NCBI GenBank assembly: GCA_002772205.1
Contig: PCRZ01000020.1
Coordinates: 5,155-16,931 of the forward strand
DNA: 11,777 nucleotides
Reading direction: 5' to 3'
Source of the DNA: Candidatus Jorgensenbacteria bacterium CG23_combo_of_CG06-09_8_20_14_all_54_14
GTDB lineage: Bacteria; Patescibacteriota; Minisyncoccia; UBA6257; GWB1-50-10
Under the pieces are notes generated by a model. The model was given only the letters and a program-made list of their open reading frames with translations, made no database searches and was not told the DNA's origin. The translations under genes and the position numbers were made by a program. This document shows, one piece after another, positions 1-5,494 of the stretch (positions within the stretch are counted from its first letter, which is position 1; every line of letters begins with the position of its first letter).

Positions 1-1073
1 GCCGTTCCCTTCTGCTCCGCCGCCTCCTTCACCGGAGAGGTTTCGGAGGCCGCGTCGGTGACTTTTCGTTTGATGGCGTCCAGTAATTTCTTGTCCCCCT
101 TCAATTTTTCGCGGACATTATCAAACCCGACGCCAAGTTTTATCTCACCTCCGCCAGAGGCGGATCCGCCTTGGGCGGAGAAGGAGTAGCTCGCGCCGGA
201 CTTGGTCACCACCCCGTACTTCAGGGCGGCGTTCAATACGTCGCCCTCGTAGGAGATACCCTGGCCGTACATAATGTCGAACTCCGCGATCTTAAAGGGC
301 GATGCCACCTTGTTTTTCGCCACCTTCGCTTTCACGCGGTTGCCCACGATCTCCTCGCCCTTCTTGATCTGTGCGATGCGCCGGATATCGATGCGGATGG
401 AAGCGTAGAACTTCAGGGCCATGCCGCCGGGCGTCGTCTCGGGGTTTCCGTACACTATCCCTATCTTCATGCGGGTCTGGTTGATGAAAATGACGATGGT
501 GCCGGATTTCGCGGCGATGGCGGTGAGCTTACGGAGCGCCTGGGACATGAGGCGCGCCTGGAGCCCCATATGCTGGGCGCCCATCTCTCCTTCAATTTCC
601 GCGCGGGGGGTCAGGGCCGCGACCGAGTCCACCACTACCACACCAATGATGCCCGAGCGCACCAAACTTTCCAGGATATTCAATGCCTCTTCGCCGTTGT
701 CCGGCTGTGAGATGATGAGGTCCTGCACGCGCACGCCGATGCGCCCCGCGTACTCGGGGTCTAAGGCGTGTTCAGCATCAATGAACGCGGCCTTCCCGCC
801 CTTCTTCTGCACTTCCGCGATCGCGTGAAGCGACAAAGTTGTCTTCCCCGAACTCTCGGGGCCGTAGATCTCAATGATGCGCCCCTTGGGGAGCCCGCCC
901 ACGCCCAGCGCCAAGTCCAGAGAAAAGGAGCCAGAGGAAACCGTTTCCACCTTCACGTGCTGGCCCGCCCCTAATTTCATCACCGCGCCCTCGCCGAAGC
1001 GGGACTGGAGCGATTCCATAAGGGCTTCAAGCTCGCCCTCCGGTTTTTTATCCGGTTTTTTTGCGGGTGTCAT
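1..1073 (-). CDS. recA: RecA recombinase, 3' end cut by window edge
   Basis: RecA binds single-stranded DNA in an ATP-dependent filament, drives homologous recombination and activates LexA-type self-cleavage. The visible 357 residues show the Walker A box GPESSGKT at 71-78, the [12 protein letters not shown] segment near 98-109, the Walker B-like [10 protein letters not shown] at 145-154, the L1 loop around [19 protein letters not shown] (163-181) and the L2 segment [10 protein letters not shown] at 196-205 followed by GNPETTPGG. The ATG at 1073 lies 4 nt from the stop of the upstream RodZ-like gene and has no clear Shine-Dalgarno, so translation may be coupled to that gene. Residues 299-309 ([11 protein letters not shown]) are an in-frame insertion made by a palindromic repeat, in a loop after KSGASYSF, where the family usually has a short turn and a Trp instead of the Ser. 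The acidic C-terminal tail is missing because the window ends. Identity is certain. Confidence 0.98.
   Translation of the reverse strand, partial: MTPAKKPDKKPEGELEALMESLQSRFGEGAVMKLGAGQHVKVETVSSGSFSLDLALGVGGLPKGRIIEIYGPESSGKTTLSLHAIAEVQKKGGKAAFIDAEHALDPEYAGRIGVRVQDLIISQPDNGEEALNILESLVRSGIIGVVVVDSVAALTPRAEIEGEMGAQHMGLQARLMSQALRKLTAIAAKSGTIVIFINQTRMKIGIVYGNPETTPGGMALKFYASIRIDIRRIAQIKKGEEIVGNRVKAKVAKNKVASPFKIAEFDIMYGQGISYEGDVLNAALKYGVVTKSGASYSFSAQGGSASGGGEIKLGVGFDNVREKLKGDKKLLDAIKRKVTDAASETSPVKEAAEQKGT
150..179. repeat. Tandem palindromic repeat inside recA
   Basis: Two adjacent 15-nt palindromes: tccgcc-aga-ggcgga (150-164) and tccgcc-ttg-ggcgga (165-179). Both are in frame with recA and encode [10 protein letters not shown] on the minus strand. 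The same core recurs in the ftsK-yraN spacer (4485-4499) and in valS (5621-5635), so this is a dispersed genomic repeat rather than a recA-specific feature. Confidence 0.85.
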
Positions 1074-1077
1074 ATTT

Positions 1078-1755
1078 TTATGGAGTCGCAGTCGCTGTAC
1101 TCGTTGTTATCTGATAAAAAATTTGTTTCGTAAACATGTGCCCCGCACCGAGGAACCGCTTCATTTTGAATTCAAATGTGTTCCACCCGTCTTTCAGGGT
1201 CACTAATTTTTCAAATGTGCCGTTGCTGTCAGGATAGAGCACTTCGCCGTTCAGCGTCAATTGGTCATTTTTGTTCACCGTACCCTTGATGGTGAATGCG
1301 GGTTCATGCACCACTAGGCTATCGGCGATGTTCACCGAGAATTCGTACGTGTCCACGAGGGCGGGGATGCGGAGGAGGATGTAGCCGAGGATGAGGACCC
1401 CGAGGAGCGCCCAGAGAATTATCTTCCAGTTGAACCGTGTGATGGTAAAACGGTTTGGGGGAAGCGTGTCACTCGCTCCCGCGCGGCGGAGCCCGGCGCT
1501 CTCCGCAAGGTACTCGCGCCAGAGCTCCCCGCCGTCCAGGCCCAACACCTCGGCGATTTTTATCAGATAGCCGCGCACGTAGGGAGCCGCGGGGAGTTTG
1601 TAGTACTGTTCTCCCACGAGGAGTTCCAGGAAGCGATCCGAGATGCCGGTGAGCTGGCTCAAGCGTTCCAAGGAAACGCCCTTCATGCGGAGGCCGTCCA
1701 CGATGAGGTTTGCGAGGGCGTGCGGCGGCGATGCGGGTAAATCACTCCGATTCAT
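1078..1755 (-). CDS. RodZ-like helix-turn-helix membrane protein with C-terminal Ig-like domain
   Basis: From the ATG at 1755 the protein has 225 residues; a GTG three bases upstream is also possible. Using numbering from the GTG, residues about 14-86 form a Cro/RodZ-type helix-turn-helix region ([19 protein letters not shown], then the [13 protein letters not shown] helix). Residues 111-130 are one hydrophobic membrane span ([20 protein letters not shown]). Residues about 138-217 are a beta-rich outer domain with a TIKGTV ... LNGE ... GWNTFEFK pattern like bacterial Ig-like or glucodextranase-B-type domains. RodZ links MreB filaments to the membrane; here the cytoplasmic, span and outer layout matches but the outer domain is not the classical RodZ one, so the function in shape or envelope is inferred. 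It lies between ftsK and recA on the same strand. There is no Shine-Dalgarno; instead a ctaacgtg arm of a leader element touches the start codon. Confidence 0.75.
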   Translation of the reverse strand: MNRSDLPASPPHALANLIVDGLRMKGVSLERLSQLTGISDRFLELLVGEQYYKLPAAPYVRGYLIKIAEVLGLDGGELWREYLAESAGLRRAGASDTLPPNRFTITRFNWKIILWALLGVLILGYILLRIPALVDTYEFSVNIADSLVVHEPAFTIKGTVNKNDQLTLNGEVLYPDSNGTFEKLVTLKDGWNTFEFKMKRFLGAGHMFTKQIFYQITTSTATATP

Positions 1756-1896
1756 CACGTTAGATGCATGAAGCGCCTGCCTGTCCGGTAGGCAGGCTGG
1801 CGCTTCCGTGCATGGAACACGAGACCTTTGATCCAGTTAATGCTGTGTGTTGCGGTTTTAGATTTCATTTTGCATCTTGATCGCCTCTAACGGGAT
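1754..1896 (-). promoter_or_regulatory. Leader element with paired GTTAGAG/CTAAC arms before the rodZ-like gene
   Basis: Read on the minus strand, the element begins with atcccgttagag (1896-1885), which includes the ftsK stop codon, and ends with atctaacgtgat (1765-1754), whose last bases are part of the start codon of the rodZ-like gene. The arms can pair at 10 of 12 positions. A long hairpin (1764-1813) lies directly before the 3' arm. The same layout, with a perfect 15-nt pairing, precedes hsp20 at 8576-8698. Whether it regulates translation or is a mobile repeat remnant cannot be decided from the sequence. Confidence 0.45.
1764..1813. repeat. Long imperfect hairpin with a cctgcc...ggcagg core
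   Basis: The outer arms atgcatgaagcgcc (1764-1777) and ggcgcttccgtgcat (1799-1813) pair with one bulge and one wobble. They enclose the core palindrome cctgcctgtccggtaggcagg (1776-1796), which is of the same family as the perfect 20-nt palindrome in murD. No T-run follows on either strand, so it does not look like an intrinsic terminator. Confidence 0.75.
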
Positions 1897-4001
1897 TCGT
1901 TTTCATCAAGGTAGACGTCCCGCGGTTTGGCCCCCTCGCCGGGACCGATCACCCCCTGTTCTTCCATAATATCCAAGAGCCGCGCCGCGCGCGCATAGCC
2001 GACCCTAAGGCGCCGCTGGAGGAGCGAGGCAGATGCTTTCTTCGCGCTCCGCACGAGTGCCACCGCTTCGGGAAGGAGCGCGTCTTCGTCGCTCCCCTCC
2101 CCGCCCGCGAGTGATTCAAAAGAAGAAGGGGTTGCTCTCTCCGACGATGCCTCCCCGTTCGCCGACGCGATCTCCACCGTTTCCTCCGGCGCCTCGTTGT
2201 GTTTGCAGATGAAATCCACCACTTTCTTTACCTCCTCCTCGGAAATGTAGCTCCCCTGGAGGCGGGTGGGTTTGGATTTTTCCGCGGAGACGTAGAGGAG
2301 GTCACCTCGCCCGAGGAGTTTCTCAGCACCCGCGGTGTCCAGGATGGTGCGCGAGTCCACCTGGCTCGCGACCTGAAGTGCGACGCGGGTGGTGATGTTC
2401 GCCTTTATGAGGCCGGTGATAACTTCAACCGATGGGCGCTGCGTTGAAACAACCAAGTGGATGCCGGTTGCACGCGACATCTGGGCAAGGCGGATAATGT
2501 ACCCCTCTACCTCGCGCCCGAAGGTGGCCATGAGGTCGGCGAGCTCGTCAACCACTGTCACGATGTAGGGCATCGGCTCCGCGGCATTCTTGTTGTAGCC
2601 CCTGATGTCACGCGCCCCCGCCTTCAAAAGCAACTCGTAGCGGCGGTCCATCTCGTGGATGAGCCACCGGAGCGCCCCCAGGGCTCTCTTGTTCTCCGTC
2701 ACGACCGGCGCGATGAGGTGCGGGATGCCGTCGTAGACCGAAAGCTCCACCCGCTTGGGGTCCACGAGGATGAGGCGGAGCATTTCCGGTGAATTTTTGT
2801 AGAGGAGTGAGATGATGAGCGCGTGGATGGCGATGGATTTCCCCGAGCCGGTGGCGCCGGCGAAGAGGAGGTGCGGCATGCGATCAATGTTGGGGAAAAT
2901 GGGCTCACCCTGCACGTTCCGCCCCAGGGCGAAGGTAAGCGACTCCCCTTTCTGGAAATCGGGGTAGAGGAACAAACTCCCGAGGCGCACCACGGCGGCT
3001 GCTTTGTTGGGAACCTCAATACCCACGAGGGATTTCCCCGGGATAGGGGCTTCAATGCGGATGGGGTGGGCGGCGAGGGCGAGGGCGAGGTCGGACCCGA
3101 GCGCAGTAATTCGTGAGAGCTTCACCCCTTCCGCCGGTTTCAGGGTGAAGCGGGTGATGGTGGGGCCCACGTTCACCTCGCCCATCTCCACGGGGATGCC
3201 GAAGCTCTCCAGGGTGCGCTTGATGATGTTCGCGTTCGCCTGGAGGTCGCCGATGGTCGGTTTCTCCACTGAGGAAATGAGGAGCGAGAGCGGCGGTGCC
3301 ACGTAGTTCCTGATAGGATGCGCGCGCGCCTTCTGCGCGGCGGGTACCGCGGTGAACTCGGCGATCGCCTCCATGGCGCGTTCCTTCCCCTCCTCCCGTT
3401 TCTCTTTGGATGACTTCCCTGCCTCACCCTCCGGTTCCGGTGGCAGTTTGATCTCCAGTTTCTCACCCAATTCCTCGTCCATCCCGCGGAGTTTCCGCAG
3501 GCGTCCGAGCGAGAAGGGGCGGTTCACAGCCACGAGGAACGAGGCAATGACAATAGTTCCCGTGATGACGAGCGAGGCGGGAATGCCGAACGGATGCCGC
3601 AGGCCTCCGATGCCCTCCCCCACCAAACCACCCTTCCCGGGGGCCGCGATATCAATAAAACCGAGGGCGGCGAGGATGAAAAGCGCTGTGCCTATGAGTG
3701 TAACGCCCCAGAGTTTTCGCGGCTCTTTTGAGAGGAACGAGAAGCCGAACACGGCGGCCATGAGTGGGAGGAGGTAGTAACCAACGCCGAAGAGCTTTTT
3801 AAAAAAACTGAAAAAGGCGGCACCCCACGGTCCTGCTTGGCTTACCGCGGCGAGGAGGAATATCACCGCGAGGCCGAAGCACGCGATGGCGGCCACGTGC
3901 CGTTTCGTGTCGGGGCGGAGTTCCGCGCGCGGCCCGCGCCCGTAATTGTTTTCCTCGTGCTTTTCCATGTGCCTCGCCTGTTTTTTCTTTCGCATCGCCA
4001 T
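1887..4001 (-). CDS. ftsK: FtsK/SpoIIIE DNA translocase
   Basis: A 704-residue membrane-anchored ATPase that pumps double-stranded DNA through the division septum and helps resolve sister chromosomes. Residues about 35-160 hold four hydrophobic spans typical of the FtsK N-terminal domain. About 160-225 is a short charged linker, far shorter than in proteobacterial FtsK. About 225-350 is the alpha domain. The beta motor carries Walker A GATGSGKS at 382-389, the LVDPKRVEL segment at 412-420 and Walker B VTVVDELADL at 481-490, followed by VVSTQRPSVEVITG. Residues about 640-700 form the winged-helix gamma domain (ALVRSAKKASASLLQRRL, then YARAARLLDIMEEQG) that in relatives reads KOPS-type DNA signals. 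The ATG at 4001 has a weak ribosome site; in-frame ATGs at codons 3 and 12 are alternatives. It is the first gene of the leftward group with the rodZ-like gene and recA, and its stop lies inside a repeated arm. Confidence 0.96.
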   Translation of the reverse strand: MAMRKKKQARHMEKHEENNYGRGPRAELRPDTKRHVAAIACFGLAVIFLLAAVSQAGPWGAAFFSFFKKLFGVGYYLLPLMAAVFGFSFLSKEPRKLWGVTLIGTALFILAALGFIDIAAPGKGGLVGEGIGGLRHPFGIPASLVITGTIVIASFLVAVNRPFSLGRLRKLRGMDEELGEKLEIKLPPEPEGEAGKSSKEKREEGKERAMEAIAEFTAVPAAQKARAHPIRNYVAPPLSLLISSVEKPTIGDLQANANIIKRTLESFGIPVEMGEVNVGPTITRFTLKPAEGVKLSRITALGSDLALALAAHPIRIEAPIPGKSLVGIEVPNKAAAVVRLGSLFLYPDFQKGESLTFALGRNVQGEPIFPNIDRMPHLLFAGATGSGKSIAIHALIISLLYKNSPEMLRLILVDPKRVELSVYDGIPHLIAPVVTENKRALGALRWLIHEMDRRYELLLKAGARDIRGYNKNAAEPMPYIVTVVDELADLMATFGREVEGYIIRLAQMSRATGIHLVVSTQRPSVEVITGLIKANITTRVALQVASQVDSRTILDTAGAEKLLGRGDLLYVSAEKSKPTRLQGSYISEEEVKKVVDFICKHNEAPEETVEIASANGEASSERATPSSFESLAGGEGSDEDALLPEAVALVRSAKKASASLLQRRLRVGYARAARLLDIMEEQGVIGPGEGAKPRDVYLDENESR

Positions 4002-4045
4002 GATTTTTTTCTGGTTAATAGTGATGAGTGGTTGGTTGCTCCACC

Positions 4046-4051
4046 ATTATA
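4046..4051 (-). promoter_or_regulatory. Probable -10 box of the ftsK promoter
   Basis: Read on the minus strand this is a perfect TATAAT, about 45 nt upstream of the ftsK start. I see no convincing -35 hexamer 16-18 nt further upstream, so the call rests on the -10 and its position. It is back to back with the rightward promoter at 4102-4130. Confidence 0.45.
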
Positions 4052-4101
4052 CGCGGAACGTGCGTGGAAGACGAGCGGATATTGTGTCTGGTTTGATAAT
4101 T

Positions 4102-4130
4102 TTGACTATTTTTATTATCTAGTTTATACT
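4102..4130 (+). promoter_or_regulatory. Strong sigma-70-type promoter
   Basis: TTGACT (4102-4107) and TATACT (4125-4130) are separated by exactly 17 nt of AT-rich spacer. Each hexamer differs from consensus at one position. Transcription would start near 4137. No long gene follows for more than 700 nt, but an intrinsic terminator lies at 4392-4427, so the promoter probably serves a short transcript. Confidence 0.8.
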
Positions 4131-4220
4131 ATGTGTGTAATTTAACAACGGTTTACCGCATGTTTCCAAAAGGTAGAAAAGGAACGGCGGTCGGCCACAA
4201 ATAATTAAAGAGGAACAGCC

Positions 4221-4271
4221 ATGTCAAAAAGAAAACGGTATGGACGTGGTGGATGTGGATTTTGGCGCTGA
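4221..4271 (+). CDS. Possible 16-residue basic, glycine-rich peptide
   Basis: ATG at 4221 with a purine-rich aaagagga site at 4207-4214, 6 nt upstream, encodes MSKRKRYGRGGCGFWR and stops at TGA. The same frame continues past that TGA for 19 codons with a CGKC motif (VVLKCGKCADFPPMAL) and ends at TAG (4329-4331). The two pieces together would look like a small zinc-binding protein (Cys in GGCGFW and in KCGKC) broken by a stop. It is carried by the transcript predicted at 4137-4427. Short length makes coding status uncertain. Confidence 0.3.
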   Translation: MSKRKRYGRGGCGFWR

Positions 4272-4391
4272 CGAGGGCAGGTGGTGCTTAAGTGTGGAAA
4301 ATGCGCTGACTTCCCACCGATGGCACTATAGCGTCTGTATGTTCTTCCTCGCGTGACCCCTTACAAGATCCTCATGATCTTGTGGATTTCA

Positions 4392-4427
4392 CCTCGTTCC
4401 GGATCTTTGGAGCGAGGCTTTTTGTTT
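4392..4427 (+). terminator. Intrinsic terminator of the ftsK-yraN intergenic transcript
   Basis: cctcgttcc (4392-4400) pairs with ggagcgagg (4409-4417) over nine positions with one G-U pair, with an 8-nt loop, followed by ctttttgttt. This is a good rho-independent terminator on the plus strand. No annotated-size gene lies upstream on this strand within the window, which supports a small transcript. Confidence 0.75.
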
Positions 4428-4484
4428 GAAAGGCTACACGAAAAACCCAAAAAACCCGAAAAACCGGGAAAACCTGTTAAACTG

Positions 4485-4535
4485 TCCGCCGGAGGCGGAT
4501 CCCCGCCTGACGGACGGGCAGGCGCCTTAGGCGGA
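4485..4535. repeat. Composite GC-rich palindromic repeat
   Basis: It starts with tccgcc-gga-ggcgga (4485-4499), continues with a cgcctgacggacgggcaggcg palindrome and ends with gcgccttaggcgga followed by a run of A. The same composite order (tccgcc-NNN-ggcgga, middle palindrome, gcgcct...aggcgga, A-run) is found inside valS at 5621-5686, showing that this is a defined repeat unit. Confidence 0.75.
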
Positions 4536-4629
4536 AAAAACGAGAAAATCAATTTTCTTGATTTTATTGATTAAACAGGAAAATCGGATAAATTGATTTT
4601 CCTGTTAAACTGATAAATCAGATAATGCG

Positions 4630-4700
4630 ATGAAACCTACAAGTGTAGGTTTTATGCGGTTATTGAGTAATGCGATGAAACCTACACTTTTTTATTTTTA
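4630..4700 (+). promoter_or_regulatory. Attenuator-like three-segment structure
   Basis: Segment A atgaaacctaca (4630-4641), segment B tgtaggttttat (4644-4655) and segment C atgaaacctaca (4675-4686) are arranged so that B can pair with A or with C. A and C lie within a 19-nt direct repeat (4623-4641 and 4668-4686). The B:C hairpin is followed at once by cttttttattttta, as in an intrinsic terminator; A:B would prevent it. No promoter directly upstream is obvious. The next gene is yraN, 150 nt downstream. Confidence 0.45.
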
Positions 4701-4837
4701 ATATAAAAAATGTTTCAAAATAAACACTTTGAAACAAAAAACGACCCTCGCCTTGTATAATTCCAACCAAAATTTCCGGCTTGTGAGGAGATAAATTTAG
4801 TGAGTTTAGAGTGGAAAGCGCGATTTTGCGGTTCCTG

Positions 4838-4843
4838 TATAAT
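4838..4843 (+). promoter_or_regulatory. -10 box placed for a leaderless yraN transcript
   Basis: TATAAT ends 7 nt before the yraN ATG, so a transcript initiated from it would begin at or next to the start codon. There is no recognisable -35. An earlier TATAAT at 4756-4761 would instead give a leader of about 80 nt. Confidence 0.4.
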
Positions 4844-4850
4844 TTAAAGG

Positions 4851-5237
4851 ATGAGAACAAAGCGTTCCAAGCTCGGACAAATTGGAGAAAATGTTGCGGC
4901 GAAGTATCTGTCGCAAAAGAAATATCGCATTATTGAGCGGAACTTTAAACGTTCCTTCGGAGAATTGGACATTGTGGCGATGGCGCCGGATAAGACCCTT
5001 GTGTTCGTGGAGGTGAAAACGATGTATCCCGGAATCTTGAAGCCGGAGGACCATATGACGAAGGCGAAGCTCATAAAGTTCAAGCGAGCCGCATCGCTCT
5101 ACGCGGGCGCGCATCAGAAACTCATCAAGGATAAAAAGGGCTGGCGTCTGGACCTCGTCGCGCTCGTGCGGGAGCCCGCTTGCGCAGGGAGGCCGGCCGG
5201 TTTCCGCATCCGCCACTATGAAAATATATACCTATAA
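4851..5237 (+). CDS. yraN: YraN (UPF0102) family nuclease-fold protein
   Basis: A 128-residue protein of the UPF0102/YraN family, which has a PD-(D/E)XK nuclease-like fold and a conserved but poorly defined role linked to DNA. Visible family marks are GQIGENVAAKYL (9-20), the RNFKRSFGELDIVA block (30-43) with E38 and D40, the VFVEVK strand with E54 and K56 as the likely metal-binding pair, a KLIKFKRAASLY helix, and a closing RLDLVALV ... FRIRHYENIY. The full family length is present. The segment REPACAGRPAG near the C-terminus is extra compared with what I expect and is encoded by GC-rich sequence with a ggccggcc palindrome. It stands alone, with AT-rich spacers on both sides; aaagg touches the ATG, too close for a normal ribosome site. 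Confidence 0.9.
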   Translation: MRTKRSKLGQIGENVAAKYLSQKKYRIIERNFKRSFGELDIVAMAPDKTLVFVEVKTMYPGILKPEDHMTKAKLIKFKRAASLYAGAHQKLIKDKKGWRLDLVALVREPACAGRPAGFRIRHYENIYL

Positions 5238-5292
5238 AGTAAAGAAAATGTTTCTGTTCGTTTCGATTGATTAGTGATTAATCAAAATCTTT

Positions 5293-5330
5293 TTACTACA
5301 CCAATTGACGATCGGAAATTGGTGTAGTAA
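5293..5330. repeat. Perfect 14-nt inverted repeat downstream of yraN
   Basis: ttactacaccaatt (5293-5306) and aattggtgtagtaa (5317-5330) are perfect complements around a 10-nt loop. The T-run lies on the 5' side on the plus strand and only a weak ggtttttggg follows, so it is not a standard terminator in either direction. It could be a protein-binding site or a transcript-stabilising hairpin. Confidence 0.7.
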
Positions 5331-5362
5331 GGAAAAGGTGGTTTTTGGGAGCAATTTTGAAA

Positions 5363-5399
5363 AATAAAAGATGGCGGACCTTGGGATCCGCCATTTTAA
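5363..5399 (+). terminator. Probable bidirectional intrinsic terminator between yraN and valS
   Basis: atggcgga (5371-5378) pairs perfectly with tccgccat (5387-5394) around ccttggga; the stem is flanked by A-rich sequence on the left and by ttttaat on the right, so both strands carry a U-rich tail. Its arms share the ggcgga/tccgcc core of the dispersed repeats, which suggests that such repeats may serve as terminators here. Confidence 0.55.
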
Positions 5400-5494
5400 T
5401 GAGAGAAAACACTGCTCCCTACGTCGTTGGGGAATGTTGTTTTGTTACCCTTCGTTTTTGCCCGTTTTTCCGGTAACATAGACAATATATTCAA

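Larger units (their letters stand above)
4137..4427 (+). ncRNA. Candidate small RNA or mini-ORF transcript of about 290 nt
   Basis: The stretch is defined by a near-consensus promoter on its left and a T-tailed hairpin on its right. It can fold locally: gtgct (4284-4288) with ggcac (4322-4326) encloses gtgtggaa/ttcccac, and acaagatc (4363-4370) pairs perfectly with gatcttgt (4376-4383) just before the terminator. I compared it by eye with tmRNA, the 4.5S SRP RNA, RNase P RNA and 6S RNA and did not recognise any of them. It also holds two tiny ORFs, at 4160-4204 and 4221-4271. The unit is therefore either an unassigned structured RNA or the mRNA of very small proteins. The exact ends are inferred. 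Confidence 0.5.
4428..4850. other. AT-rich intergenic block with dense palindromes, no long gene
   Basis: I see no credible long coding region here. The block starts with an A-rich stretch of repeated acccgaaaa words (4440-4470) and then holds a GC palindrome cluster (4485-4535). A 12-nt perfect inverted repeat follows, aacaggaaaatc (4574-4585) with gattttcctgtt (4595-4606), and the word cctgttaaactg occurs twice (4473-4484 and 4601-4612). Next come a 19-nt direct repeat that forms an attenuator-like arrangement and an 8-nt palindrome gtttcaaa/tttgaaac (4712-4735). TATAAT occurs at 4756-4761 and 4838-4843. A gaggag site at 4785-4790 precedes a 15-codon GTG ORF (4800-4847), a possible but weakly supported leader peptide for yraN. 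Confidence 0.6.

Noticed and set aside
171..710. Long plus-strand frame opposite recA
   Set aside because: Shadow of recA; the minus-strand frame has all RecA motifs, while this one has no recognisable domain.
4221..4331. UGA read as an amino acid (Gracilibacteria-type code)
   Set aside because: The long genes contain no in-frame UGA and prsW uses UGA as its stop next to a following leader, so the standard bacterial code fits.
4137..4427. Assignment as tmRNA, SRP RNA, RNase P RNA or 6S RNA
   Set aside because: I did not find the tag-peptide frame, the GGAAGCAGCC-like SRP loop, the RNase P P4 signature or a clear 6S long rod by eye; left unassigned.
4353..4574. 73-codon plus-strand frame with a KPKKPEKPGKP stretch
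   Set aside because: It runs through the terminator at 4392-4427 and a palindromic repeat, has no ribosome site, and its composition comes from A-rich repeat words. The minus-strand frame at 4361-4552 was rejected for the same reasons.
4623..4686. Direct repeat with spacer considered as a CRISPR remnant
   Set aside because: Only two copies of 19 nt, and the spacer contains a segment complementary to the repeat; an attenuator-like fold explains it better. No cas genes are present.
4660..4860. 66-codon minus-strand frame in the AT-rich spacer
   Set aside because: Low-complexity, no family features, covers the attenuator-like region and yraN promoter.
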